A stretch of 39,573 nucleotides of DNA from positions 1 to 39,573 of the forward strand of contig NZ_SMJW01000046.1 in assembly GCF_004348335.1 (NCBI RefSeq), in the 5' to 3' direction. The stretch comes from Actinomadura bangladeshensis. GTDB lineage: Bacteria; Actinomycetota; Actinomycetes; Streptosporangiales; Streptosporangiaceae. The position numbers and the translations under genes were made by a program. Positions 1 through 8,041 of the stretch are shown in pieces. The first letter of the stretch is position 1. Each line of letters begins with the position of its first letter. The notes below the pieces were generated by a model. That model saw only the letters and a program-made list of their open reading frames with translations. It was not told the origin of the DNA and did not search any database.

Positions 1-1
1 G

Positions 2-157
2 AAGAAGCCCGCGAAGGCGTCCCCGGCGCCGGCGCACACGGCACCGCGCGCGGTGAAGGCGCCGGAGCGGCGCCGCGACCCGCTGAGCACCTCGCTGGTC
101 CTCGTCGTCCTCGCGGTCGTCATCAGCGCCGGCACCGCCATCGCGTTCGCCCGCTGA
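2..157 (+). CDS. 3' end of a protein with a C-terminal membrane helix (partial)
   Basis: Only the last 51 codons are in the window; the reading frame is open from the left edge to a TGA. The visible part is a Lys/Pro/Ala-rich stretch, then a charged RRRDP patch, then about 20 hydrophobic residues (LVLVVLAVVISAGTAIAF) ending in AR. This is a tail anchor or last transmembrane segment, with the positive patch before it suggesting the upstream part is cytoplasmic. The function cannot be told from this fragment. A 14-bp tandem repeat starts 21 bases after the stop. Confidence 0.6.
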   Translation, partial: KKPAKASPAPAHTAPRAVKAPERRRDPLSTSLVLVVLAVVISAGTAIAFAR

Positions 158-178
158 CACCGCCGCCCCGGGGCGGGC

Positions 179-276
179 GCTCAGGGCAGGCGGCTCAGGA
201 CACGCGGCTCAGGACACGCGGCTCAGGGCAGGCGGCTCAGGACACGCGGTTCAGGGCAGGCGGCTCAGGGCACGCG
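179..276. repeat. 14-bp tandem repeat, seven units, over the methyltransferase stop codon
   Basis: Seven head-to-tail 14-bp units run without a gap. Two unit types alternate: GCTCAGGGCAGGCG and GCTCAGGACACGCG, with one T variant in unit six and a hybrid in unit seven. Read on the minus strand every unit carries TGA. The last unit contains the real stop and final codons (Arg-Val-Pro-stop) of the methyltransferase gene. Because 14 is not a multiple of three, the seven TGAs fall in all three frames in rotation (lowest base of each TGA at 181, 195, 209, 223, 237, 251, 265). It looks like slippage amplification of a gene end. Confidence 0.9.
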
Positions 277-1065
277 GCCGACGCCGCCGAGGACGAGGAA
301 CCGCTCGGGGTCGTCGACGGCGTCGCCCTCGTCGGGGCGCCACAGCGGCACGTACACCAGGCCGGGGTCGAGCATCTCCCAGCCGTCGAAGAACGCGAGG
401 ATCTCGGCGTGCGACCGGGCGACCGCCGGGGAGGTCGCCCGGTCGTAGAGCTTGCCGATCGCGGCGGTCTTGCCCGGCTGCGCGTCCCTGGTCAGGTGCG
501 AGACCACCAGGTGGCTGCCGGGCGCGGCGGCGTCGCGCAGCGCCCGGGCGATGCCCGCCGGGTCCTCCTCGGGCTTGACCAGGTGCAGCGCCGCGACCAG
601 CAGGAACGCCACCGGCTCGGACAGGTCGACGAGCTTGGCCAGCTCCGGCGCGGCCAGGATGTCGCCGGGGCTGCGCATGTCGGCCTGCAAGACCGCGGTC
701 CGCTCGTCGCCGGCCAGGATGCTGCGGCTGTGCGCGACGGCGACGTCGTCGTTGTCGACGTACACCACTCGCGCGTCCGGGTTCACGCTCTGCGCGACCT
801 CGTGCACGTTGCCCTGCGTCGGGATGCCCGACCCGATGTCGACGAACTGCGCGACGCCCGCCGCGGCGACCGCCCGGACGGCGCGGCGCAGGAACGCCCG
901 GTTCGCCCGCGCCAGCTCCCGCGCCTGCGGCTCGACCCGCAGCAGCCCGGTCGCCAGATCACGATCGGAGGCGAAATTGTGCGCACCGCCGAGCAGAAAG
1001 TCGTACACCCGTGCGACGCTAGGCCTCTGACTGTCGACCTCGGGTGGGATCCACTCGGAGTCCAT
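265..1065 (-). CDS. SAM-dependent methyltransferase, DUF574 (Methyltransf_19) family
   Basis: This 266-residue protein matches the actinobacterial DUF574 group. It has the N-terminal signature VARVYDFLLGGAHNFASDR, the SAM-binding loop VDIGSGIPT near residue 75, and an acidic strand end VVYVDNDD near residue 100. It is a soluble class I methyltransferase fold of the family's usual length. These proteins are abundant in Streptomyces-like genomes and their substrate is generally unknown; none can be inferred here. The ATG at 1065 is preceded by GGGAG at a good distance. It is divergent from the SpoIIE-type phosphatase gene with about 97 bases between starts. Its stop codon lies inside a 14-bp tandem repeat that multiplies the stop. 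Confidence 0.88.
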   Translation of the reverse strand: MDSEWIPPEVDSQRPSVARVYDFLLGGAHNFASDRDLATGLLRVEPQARELARANRAFLRRAVRAVAAAGVAQFVDIGSGIPTQGNVHEVAQSVNPDARVVYVDNDDVAVAHSRSILAGDERTAVLQADMRSPGDILAAPELAKLVDLSEPVAFLLVAALHLVKPEEDPAGIARALRDAAAPGSHLVVSHLTRDAQPGKTAAIGKLYDRATSPAVARSHAEILAFFDGWEMLDPGLVYVPLWRPDEGDAVDDPERFLVLGGVGRVP

Positions 1066-1162
1066 GCATCGTCTCCCTTAGACCGAGGGGTGCCGTGCGG
1101 GGCGGACTCAGCGTAACGCGCGGAGCCCCGGTGGCCCCCCGCGAACGGGACAGCGAGGACCG

Positions 1163-2754
1163 ATGTCCGACCACCCCGCTCGGCCCGGGCCGGCGACCGT
1201 CCTGCTCACCCCGGACGGCCGGATCACCGGGTGGAGCGAGGGCGCCGCGCGCCTGTTCGGCCACGACGCCGCAACGGCGGTCGGCGCGGCCCTGCCCGCC
1301 CTGCTCGGCCGGCCGGGCGCGGCCGAACCGCTCGCCGCCGCGCTGAAGACGGCCGCTTCCGGCCGCTCCTGGGCCGGCGTGCTGCCGCTCGCCGGGGCCG
1401 GGGTGTCCGTCGCCTGCGACCCCATGGCGTGCGAGGACGGCGCCACCGCCGTCGCGCTGACGGTGTCCCCGCCGTGGGCCGGCGGCCTTGAGCTGCTGAA
1501 CGAGGCGGGCCGCCGCATCGGCTCCACCCTCGACCTGCACCGCACCGCCCGCGAGATCGTCGCCGTCACCGTGCCCCGGTTCGCCGACGCCGGCGCCATC
1601 TACGTCCTGGAGCGGCTCCTCGCCGACGACGACCAGCCCGCCGCGGAGGCCGACGGCTCGGCGGTCGTGCGGCGCCTCGCGGTCGCGTTCGCCGAGGACG
1701 ACCCCCGCGAGTGGTCCCGCGCGTTCCCCGTCAACGAGGTCATCGTCTACCCGCCGTCCACGCCGTACGCCCGGTGCCTCACCACCGGCGAGATGACCGA
1801 GTTCGGCGGCGACACCGCCCAGGAGACCCTCGCCCGGCAGACCGGGCGCGTCCTGGACGGGCTCCTCGACCACGTGTCGCTGCTGGCGGTGCCGCTGTGG
1901 GCGCGCGGCCGGGCGCTGGGCTTCGCGGTGTTCAGCCGCAAGCGCGGCCGGCTGCCGTTCGCCGCCGCCGACACGGCGCTGGCCGCCGAGCTCGCCGGCC
2001 GCGCCGCGACGTGCGTCGACAACGCCTGCCTGTACCGGCGCGAGCACCGCACCGCGACCACGCTGAAGGCCGGGCTGCTGCCCGCCGGGTCGCCGCCCCG
2101 GCCGGCCTGGAGATCGCCCACCGCTACCTGCCGGCCCGCAGCGGCGTCGGCGGCGACTGGTACGACGTGGTGCCGCTGCCCGGCGACAAGGTCGCGGTCG
2201 TGATCGGCGACTCGGTCGGGCACGGCGTCGCCGCCGCCGCGGCGATGGGGCAGTTGCGGGTCGCAGCGCACACCCTGGCCAGCTGCGAGTTCCCGCCCGC
2301 CGAGGTGCTGCAGCGGCTGGACTCCATCGCCCAGGACCTGGACGCCGCCCAGTTCGCGACCTGCCTGTGCATGGTCTGCGACCCGGCGACGCTGCGCTGC
2401 GAGCTGGCCTGCGCCGGTCATCCGCCGCCGCTGCTGGCCCTCCCGGACGGCACGGCGCGGCGGTTCGCGTTCCCGCACGGGCTGCCGCTCGGGGTGTCCG
2501 ACCCCGCGCACCCGGCCGACTACGAGCAGGCCGCCGCGCGGATCCCGCCGGGCGCCACCCTCGCCTTCTACACCGACGGGCTGGTGGAGAGCCGGATGCG
2601 CAACATCGACGAGGGCATCGCCCGGCTGGCGTCGGCGCTGGTGGCCTCGCAGGCCGGGTCGCTGGAGGAGACCGCCGACGGCGTCCTGGCCCTGCTGGCC
2701 GACCAGCAGGGCCACGACGACATCGCGCTGCTCCTGATCCGCCCCGCCGGCTGA
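1163..2754 (+). pseudogene. SpoIIE-family PP2C serine phosphatase with PAS-like and GAF domains, frameshifted
   Basis: Two overlapping frames make one protein. The first (from ATG 1163) holds a PAS-like domain (about residues 10-105, with DGRITGWSEGAARLFG) and a GAF domain (about 120-300), ending at TLKAGLLPAGS. The PP2C/SpoIIE domain continues in another frame from about 2100: GLEIAHRYLPA, GGDWYDV, VIGDSVGHG, FYTDGL and HDDIALLLI supply the metal-binding aspartates. A single lost base near 2085-2110, in a run of C and G, would reconcile the two: adding one base gives exactly 531 codons. The intact protein would be a partner-switching or stress phosphatase acting on anti-sigma antagonists. 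The break may be a sequencing error or a young pseudogene. Confidence 0.85.
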
Positions 2755-2790
2755 GCGGGCGGAGCGGGCGGGCCGCGGCTATGGACCGGG

Positions 2791-4122
2791 CTACAGGCCG
2801 GGGATCTCGTGGTTGCGGAACGCGTCCACGAAGTAGGCGTGGTCGTCGCGGACGATCTCGGCGTACTGGGTGCCGAACGCGACCATCGCCTCGACGAACG
2901 CCGACTCGTCCGGGCCGATCGCCGCGTGGATGGCGTCCTCGACCTGGAAGCCGACCAGGGTGTGGTCGGAGTCGGTGTCGGACACGCAGTGCACCTTGGC
3001 GGTGGCGCGGCCGAGGTCGTCCAGGACCGAGAGCATGTCCTCCGGCTCGGTGAGGCCGCCCCAGTCGAGGTCCTCCTCGTAGGGGGACAGCTCCTGGACG
3101 ACGTAGCCGACGCCGTCGATCTGGGTGTGGCCGAGCCAGGGGTCGCTGTTGGCCTGCAGCGCCCGGCGGGACACGGCGGTGCGGTGCCCGTGGTGCTGGA
3201 AGTACTCCCGGATGCGGGCGTCGTCGACGATGCGGCTGGGCGCGGCGACGTTGCCCTGCTTCATCGACAGGATGACGTCGTTCTCCAGCGCCTGGGTGTT
3301 GCCCTCCACCAGGATGTTGTAGGCCGACAGCCCGGCCGAGCCGATGCCGAACCCGGACGCGCCCACGATGTCCTTCACCTGGTAGGTGAGGCTCCCGAAC
3401 CGCTTCTCGCGCGGGATGGTGTCCAGGTACTCCCGGTAGGCGGCCTCGACGGCGGCGCGTTCCGCCTCGTCCAGGCGGCGGACGCCGGGGCGGTCCCGGA
3501 AGCGGCGGTCGGGGCCCTCCACGACCGTCATGCCGTCCAGCAGCCCGATGCGGGTGCCGCCCATCGCGGCGACGAGGACGTCGCGGACGTAGCCGTCGGT
3601 GTTGTCGAGGGTCAGCGCGAACTTCTCGTCGCCCTCGTGCGCGGCGAAGTGCCGGACCTGGTCGACGTAGGCGCGCACGTAGGCCTCGATGAGCCGGCGG
3701 ATGTCGGCGTCGGAGATCGCCTTCTGCCAGGCCAGCAGCGCCAGGCTCGCCACGAGCCGCTTGACGTCCCAGGTGAAGTGGCCGACGTAGGCCTCGTCGT
3801 AGTCGTTGACGTCGAAGACGAACACGCCGTCGTCGTTCATGTAGGTGCCGAAGTTCTGCGCGTGCAGGTCGCCCTGGATCCACACGCGGGACGTGCGCTC
3901 GTCGGCCCAGGGGTCCTCGTCGTGGACGATGTCGGCGTAGAACAGGCAGGCGCTGCCCCGGTAGAACGCGAACGGGTCGGAGGCCATCTTGCGGAAGCGG
4001 CGGCGGAACTCGGCGGGGCTGCGCTCCATCAGGTCCGAGAACGCGTCGACCAGGACGTCGACGATCTGCGCGCGGCGCTGCTTCGGGTCCCGCTCGCGCA
4101 GTTCCTCGGTGATGCTCGCCAT
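2791..4122 (-). CDS. DUF2252 family protein (kinase-like fold)
   Basis: 443 residues from the ATG at 4122, which has a GAGGGAGAGAG ribosome site just before it; the frame is open further upstream but that extension reads as spacer. The DUF2252 signatures are clear: RGSACLFYADI, then GDLHAQNFGTY (about residues 100-110), then VFDVNDYDEAYVGHFTWDVKRLVAS. These resemble the catalytic and metal-binding loops of aminoglycoside-phosphotransferase-like kinases. The substrate is unknown for the family. It is convergent with the phosphatase gene (36-base gap, no clear terminator) and lies downstream of kdd on the same strand with a 52-base gap, so it could be read with kdd. Whether it takes part in lysine use is open. 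Confidence 0.87.
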   Translation of the reverse strand: MASITEELRERDPKQRRAQIVDVLVDAFSDLMERSPAEFRRRFRKMASDPFAFYRGSACLFYADIVHDEDPWADERTSRVWIQGDLHAQNFGTYMNDDGVFVFDVNDYDEAYVGHFTWDVKRLVASLALLAWQKAISDADIRRLIEAYVRAYVDQVRHFAAHEGDEKFALTLDNTDGYVRDVLVAAMGGTRIGLLDGMTVVEGPDRRFRDRPGVRRLDEAERAAVEAAYREYLDTIPREKRFGSLTYQVKDIVGASGFGIGSAGLSAYNILVEGNTQALENDVILSMKQGNVAAPSRIVDDARIREYFQHHGHRTAVSRRALQANSDPWLGHTQIDGVGYVVQELSPYEEDLDWGGLTEPEDMLSVLDDLGRATAKVHCVSDTDSDHTLVGFQVEDAIHAAIGPDESAFVEAMVAFGTQYAEIVRDDHAYFVDAFRNHEIPGL

Positions 4123-4174
4123 TCTCTCTCCCTCGATGATCGGGTGAGCCCCGCCGCTGCCGGGGCGTACCCGA

Positions 4175-5230
4175 TCATTCTGCCGAATCCGGACCCGTCC
4201 GGGAGGTGAACAGCGCACGCACCGCCGGTTCCGTCCGGACCAGGTCAAGGGCGGTCTCGGCGTGCCCGGGGAGGTAGCCGTTGCCGATGAGCATCGTGAC
4301 GTCGGCGGCGAGGCCCTCGGCGCCGAGCGCGGCGGCCGGGAACGAGGTCGCCATCGAGAAGAACACGACGGTGCCGCCGGGCGCGGTGGCGAGGATCGCG
4401 CCGTGCTCGCAGCCCGGCACGTCGACGCACACGACGGTGACGTCGACCGGCTCGCCGATCGCGGCGGCGACCGCGACGGGGTCGCGGGCGTCGGCGCGGA
4501 CGACCGCGTCGGCCAGGCCGGACGCGGTGAGGCGTTCCTCCTCCTCGGCGGTGGGGACGAGCCCGATCACGCGGGACGCGCCGGCGCGGCGGGCCGCGGC
4601 GAGCGACAGGGAGCCGGACTTGCCGGCGGCGCCCAGCACCGCGACCGAGGGGGCCGCCTTCGCGGCGACGACGCGCGCGGTGAGGGCGGGCGCACCGCAC
4701 ACGTCCATGACGGCGAGGGCCAGCGGCACCGGCATGTCGGCGGGCAGGACCGCGGCGATGGAGCGGGCGAACAGGATCGCGTGCCCGCGCGCCGGGACCT
4801 GCTCCGACCGCCCGTCCCAGCCGGCGAGCCCGTCGGTGATCGCCAGCGGGGTGAGAGTGAGGGAGACGAGCGTGGCGACGCGGTCGCCGGGCTTCAGGCC
4901 GAGCGGCGACTCCGGCCCGGCCTCCTCCACGACGCCGACGAGCATGCCGCCCGACCCGGTGACGGGGTTGTGCATCTTGCCGCGCTCGCCGATGATCCGC
5001 AGCACCTCGGCGCGGATCGCGTCCGGATCGCCGCCGTGCGCGGTGTGCAGCTGCCGGTAGGACGCGGCGTCCAGGTTGAGGCGCTCGACGCCGATGCGGA
5101 CCTCGTCGGGCCGGATCGCCGGGTCGGTGTCCAGCCGGTGCGCGGCCTGCGGCAGCACCCCCGCCGGCTCCAGCACCCGGTGCAGCCCCACCGCCGTGCC
5201 CGGCCCCGCCGTCCCCGTCCGCACCGTCAT
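4175..5230 (-). CDS. kdd: L-erythro-3,5-diaminohexanoate dehydrogenase
   Basis: 351 residues, the usual size for Kdd. Kdd oxidatively deaminates 3,5-diaminohexanoate to 5-amino-3-oxohexanoate with NAD(P)+ in the lysine 'fermentation' route. The start of the NAD-binding fold is visible at about residue 195 (VAVLGAAGKSGSLSLAAARRAG), after an N-terminal alcohol-dehydrogenase-like part with GVERLNLDAASYRQ and KMHNPVTGSGGMLVG. The call is strengthened by the divergent kamA gene, 142 bases away start to start. ATG 5230 is chosen over an upstream in-frame ATG because a purine-rich GAGGCGGG lies just before it. The 5,6-aminomutase that makes its substrate is not in the window. Confidence 0.85.
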   Translation of the reverse strand: MTVRTGTAGPGTAVGLHRVLEPAGVLPQAAHRLDTDPAIRPDEVRIGVERLNLDAASYRQLHTAHGGDPDAIRAEVLRIIGERGKMHNPVTGSGGMLVGVVEEAGPESPLGLKPGDRVATLVSLTLTPLAITDGLAGWDGRSEQVPARGHAILFARSIAAVLPADMPVPLALAVMDVCGAPALTARVVAAKAAPSVAVLGAAGKSGSLSLAAARRAGASRVIGLVPTAEEEERLTASGLADAVVRADARDPVAVAAAIGEPVDVTVVCVDVPGCEHGAILATAPGGTVVFFSMATSFPAAALGAEGLAADVTMLIGNGYLPGHAETALDLVRTEPAVRALFTSRTGPDSAE

Positions 5231-5372
5231 CGCCGTCCCGCCTCTCTGCCGAAATCGCCTGGTGTAGCGCAAGATGTTCAGGGCACCACTGGTTTCATCG
5301 AAAGTCTTCCCGTAACGTCGGGCCCATACAAGAGTTTTGCGCGATCAATGTGAGGCGAGGAGGCGGTCGACG
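5231..5372. promoter_or_regulatory. divergent kdd/kamA control region
   Basis: This 142-base gap between two outward-facing genes must hold both promoters. It is richer in A+T than the genes around it, especially 5270-5350. GAGGAGG at 5357-5363 is a strong ribosome site for kamA, nine bases from the ATG. A short inverted pair, GCGCAA near 5268 and TTGCGC near 5338, could be a regulator site but is too short to call. No lysine or cobalamin riboswitch fits in the space. Confidence 0.5.
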
Positions 5373-6764
5373 ATGACCACTGCCCTGCACCCGGACGCAG
5401 CCGTATCCGGCGACGCGTCCGACAGGACCGCACGCCAGCCGTACGCCTACCGGCGCCGGCCCCTGGAGGAGCCCGACTGGCGGCGCCTGCCCGGATGGCG
5501 CGACGTCACGCGGGAGGAATGGGAGTCGGCGCAGTGGCAGCGCGCCCACTGCGTGAAGAACCTGCGGCAGCTCCGCCAGGTCATGGGCGACCGGCTGGAC
5601 GAGTCGTTCTACGCAGACCTTGAGCGCGACCAGGCCGAGCGGGCGACGATGTCGATGCTGGTGCCGCCGCAGATGCTCAACACGATGGACTCCTCGTCGA
5701 CCGCCGCCTTCCACGCCGACCCGGTGCGGCGCTACATGCTGCCCGTCCTCAGCGATCGGCGCACCGACTGGCCGTCCCACCCGCACGCCTCCCGCGACTC
5801 GCTGCACGAGGCCGAGATGTGGGCCGTCGAGGGCCTCACCCACCGCTACCCCACCAAGGTGCTGGCCGAGCTCCTGCCCACCTGCCCGCAGTACTGCGGC
5901 CACTGCACCCGCATGGACCTGGTCGGCAACTCCACCCCGAACGTCGACAAGCACAAGTTCACCGTCAAGCCGCCGGACCGGCTCGGCGCCATGCTGGACT
6001 ACCTGCGCCGCACCCCCGGCGTCCGCGACGTGGTCGTCTCCGGCGGCGACGTCGCCAACATGCCGTGGGCGCGGCTGGAGTCGTTCGTCGACGCACTGCT
6101 CGACATCGACAACATCCGCGACATCCGGCTGGCCAGCAAGGCGCTCATGGGCCTGCCGCAGCACTGGCTGCAGGACGACGTCCGCGCCGGCATGGAGCGC
6201 CTCGCGGCCAAGGCGCACCGGCGCGGCGCGCAGATCGCGATCCACACCCACGTCAACGCGGCCCAGTCGGTGACCCCGCTCGTCGCGAAGGCCGCCCGCG
6301 CGATGCTCGACACCGGCATCCGCGACGTCCGCAACCAGGGCGTGCTGCTGCGCGGCGTCAACGACACCCCGGACGCGCTGCTCGACCTGTCGTTCGCGCT
6401 GCTCGACGAGGCCGGGATCATGCCGTACTACCTGTACATGTGCGACATGATCCCGAACAGCGAGCACTGGCGGCTCGCGGTCTGGGAGGCCCAGGAGCTG
6501 CAGCACGCGATCATGGGCTACCTGCCCGGGTTCGCCACCCCGCGCATCGTCTGCGACGTCCCCTACGTCGGCAAGCGGTGGGTGCACCAGCTCGCCGACT
6601 ACGACCGCGAGCGCGGCATCTCCTACTGGACGAAGAACTACCGCACCGGCCTGGAGCTGTCCGACCCGGACGCGCTGACCCGGCGGTACGAGTACCACGA
6701 CCCGATCTACACGCTGCCGGAGGAGGGCCGGGACTGGTGGCGGGAACGTTCGGGCGCCGCGTGA
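5373..6764 (+). CDS. kamA: lysine 2,3-aminomutase (radical SAM, KamA family)
   Basis: 463 residues. The radical-SAM cluster motif CX3CX2C is present as CPQYCGHC (Cys171, Cys175, Cys178). Further family marks are VVVSGGDVANMP, QIAIHTHVNAAQSVTPL, RNQGVLLRGVND and MPYYLYMCDMIP. The likely PLP-binding lysine is Lys401 in PYVGK (inferred by position; clostridial LAM has it in a GGGGK motif). The enzyme converts L-lysine to beta-lysine. The protein is longer than clostridial LAM at both ends. ATG 5373 is preferred over TTG 5337 for its GAGGAGG site. Pairing with kdd supports lysine catabolism over antibiotic beta-lysine supply. A related KamA-type mutase with another substrate remains possible. Confidence 0.85.
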   Translation: MTTALHPDAAVSGDASDRTARQPYAYRRRPLEEPDWRRLPGWRDVTREEWESAQWQRAHCVKNLRQLRQVMGDRLDESFYADLERDQAERATMSMLVPPQMLNTMDSSSTAAFHADPVRRYMLPVLSDRRTDWPSHPHASRDSLHEAEMWAVEGLTHRYPTKVLAELLPTCPQYCGHCTRMDLVGNSTPNVDKHKFTVKPPDRLGAMLDYLRRTPGVRDVVVSGGDVANMPWARLESFVDALLDIDNIRDIRLASKALMGLPQHWLQDDVRAGMERLAAKAHRRGAQIAIHTHVNAAQSVTPLVAKAARAMLDTGIRDVRNQGVLLRGVNDTPDALLDLSFALLDEAGIMPYYLYMCDMIPNSEHWRLAVWEAQELQHAIMGYLPGFATPRIVCDVPYVGKRWVHQLADYDRERGISYWTKNYRTGLELSDPDALTRRYEYHDPIYTLPEEGRDWWRERSGAA

Positions 6765-6780
6765 CGCGACCCGCCCAGCG

Positions 6781-6800
6781 CCTTTACGTTGTAGATCCGG
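6781..6800 (+). promoter_or_regulatory. TTTAC-N3-GTAG element before the P450 gene
   Basis: CCTTTACGTTGTAGATCCGG ends one base before the P450 ATG. Nearly the same element is found before the RNB ribonuclease gene (24188) and the LLM oxidoreductase gene (11950). TNTAC-N3-GTANA is an imperfect palindrome as bound by TetR-type repressors. TAGATC could instead be a -10 box, which would make the P450 mRNA leaderless. Which it is cannot be decided by eye. Confidence 0.45.
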
Positions 6801-6801
6801 A

Positions 6802-7980
6802 ATGGTGCAGAATATCCTCGGAAGGGTGATCTCCGAGCTGACCGCCGCCGACCTGGAAGACGACCCGCACCCGCACCTCGCGCGGCTGCGCGAGCGCGCC
6901 CCGGCCGCCCTGCTCCCCGAGCTGGGCGGCTGGCTGGTCACCTCCCGCGACCTGGCGCTGCGCGTGCTGCGCGACCCCGGCGGCTTCACCGTCGACGACC
7001 CGCGCTTCTCCACCGCGCAGGTCGTCGGGCCGAGCATGCTGTCGCTGGACGGCGCCGCCCACACCCGGCACCGCGACCCGTTCGCGCGCCCCTTCCGCCC
7101 GGCGCGGACCCGGGAGCGGTTCACCGCGTTCGTCGAGGCCGAGGCCGCCCGGCTGGTGGCCGGGCTCGCCCCCGCCGGCCGGGCCGAGCTGCGCGGCGAG
7201 CTGGCCGGGCCGCTCGCCGTCGCGGTCGTCGCCGAGGCGCTCGGCCTGGACGGCGTGGACGCCGCGACCGTCCGCTCCTGGTACGGCGCGTTCGTCGACG
7301 CGGTGTCGGCGATCACCGCGGGCGGCACCGCCCCGGCCGCCGCGGGCGAGGCGTACCGGCTGCTGACCGCGGCGGTCGAGGAGGCGATCACCGCGTCCCG
7401 CCCCGGATCGCTGCTGGCCGAGGCCGCGCGGGACGAGGCGCGGCTGACCGCGCCGGAGGTCGTCGCGAACTCCGCGATCCTCATGTTCGGCGGCATCGAC
7501 ACCACCGAGGGGATGATCGCCAACGCGGCGCTGCACCTGCTCGGGCACCCCGACCAGCTGCGGCTCGTCCGGGACGAGCCGGCCCTGCTGCCGGCGGCGA
7601 TCGAGGAGTCGCTGCGGCTGGAGCCCTCGGCGTCGGTCGTCGACCGGTACGCCGTCCGCGACACCGCGCTCGGCGGCGCCGACGTCCGCGCCGGGGACCT
7701 GGTGCGGGTGTCGATCTCCGGTGCCAACCGCGACCCGGCGGTCTTCCCCGACCCCGACCGCTTCGACGTCCGGCGGCACAACGCCGCCGAGCACCTGGCG
7801 TTCGCGCACGGCCCGCACTTCTGCTTCGGCGCCCACCTGGCCCGGCTGGAGACGCGCACGGCTCTCACCGCGCTGCTCGACCGGCTCCCGGGGCTCCGCC
7901 TCGACCCGGACCGCCCGGCGCGCCCGCACGGGCTGGTGTTCCGCAAGCCGCCGCGCCTGCACGTCAGGTGGGACCGGTAA
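6802..7980 (+). CDS. cytochrome P450
   Basis: 392 residues, a typical soluble bacterial class I P450. The heme-binding loop is FAHGPHFCFGAHLAR with the ligand Cys341; ExxR is E269-S-L-R272; the I-helix oxygen-binding motif is MFGGIDTTEG. In that motif the residue before DTT is Ile, where A/G-G-x-D/E-T is usual, which still fits. The substrate is unknown. No ferredoxin or ferredoxin reductase gene is next to it, so redox partners must come from elsewhere. It follows kamA on the same strand after 37 bases, but its own promoter-like element sits in that gap, so co-transcription is uncertain. No ribosome site is visible before the ATG, which fits a leaderless transcript. Confidence 0.92.
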   Translation: MVQNILGRVISELTAADLEDDPHPHLARLRERAPAALLPELGGWLVTSRDLALRVLRDPGGFTVDDPRFSTAQVVGPSMLSLDGAAHTRHRDPFARPFRPARTRERFTAFVEAEAARLVAGLAPAGRAELRGELAGPLAVAVVAEALGLDGVDAATVRSWYGAFVDAVSAITAGGTAPAAAGEAYRLLTAAVEEAITASRPGSLLAEAARDEARLTAPEVVANSAILMFGGIDTTEGMIANAALHLLGHPDQLRLVRDEPALLPAAIEESLRLEPSASVVDRYAVRDTALGGADVRAGDLVRVSISGANRDPAVFPDPDRFDVRRHNAAEHLAFAHGPHFCFGAHLARLETRTALTALLDRLPGLRLDPDRPARPHGLVFRKPPRLHVRWDR

Positions 7981-8041
7981 AGGCCAGTTCAGGCCCCGTG
8001 CGAGGCCGAAAAGGGCGCACCGGATATGGGAATATGTCGCC

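Noticed and set aside
179..276. CRISPR array
   Set aside because: Units are contiguous 14-mers with no spacers and no cas genes; it is a plain tandem repeat.
2070..2120. Programmed ribosomal frameshift in the phosphatase gene
   Set aside because: No slippery heptamer followed by a clear pseudoknot is visible; a lost base in a GC-rich run is simpler.
1019..3883. Long opposite-strand reading frame through the phosphatase and DUF2252 genes
   Set aside because: Arg/Pro/Gly-rich low-complexity translation, no family motifs, fully explained as a high-GC shadow of real genes. The same holds for the other long shadow frames, for example within 5295-7946 and 28863-31349.
5231..5372. Lysine or cobalamin riboswitch before kamA
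   Set aside because: The gap is too short once promoters are allowed for, and no conserved aptamer core is seen.
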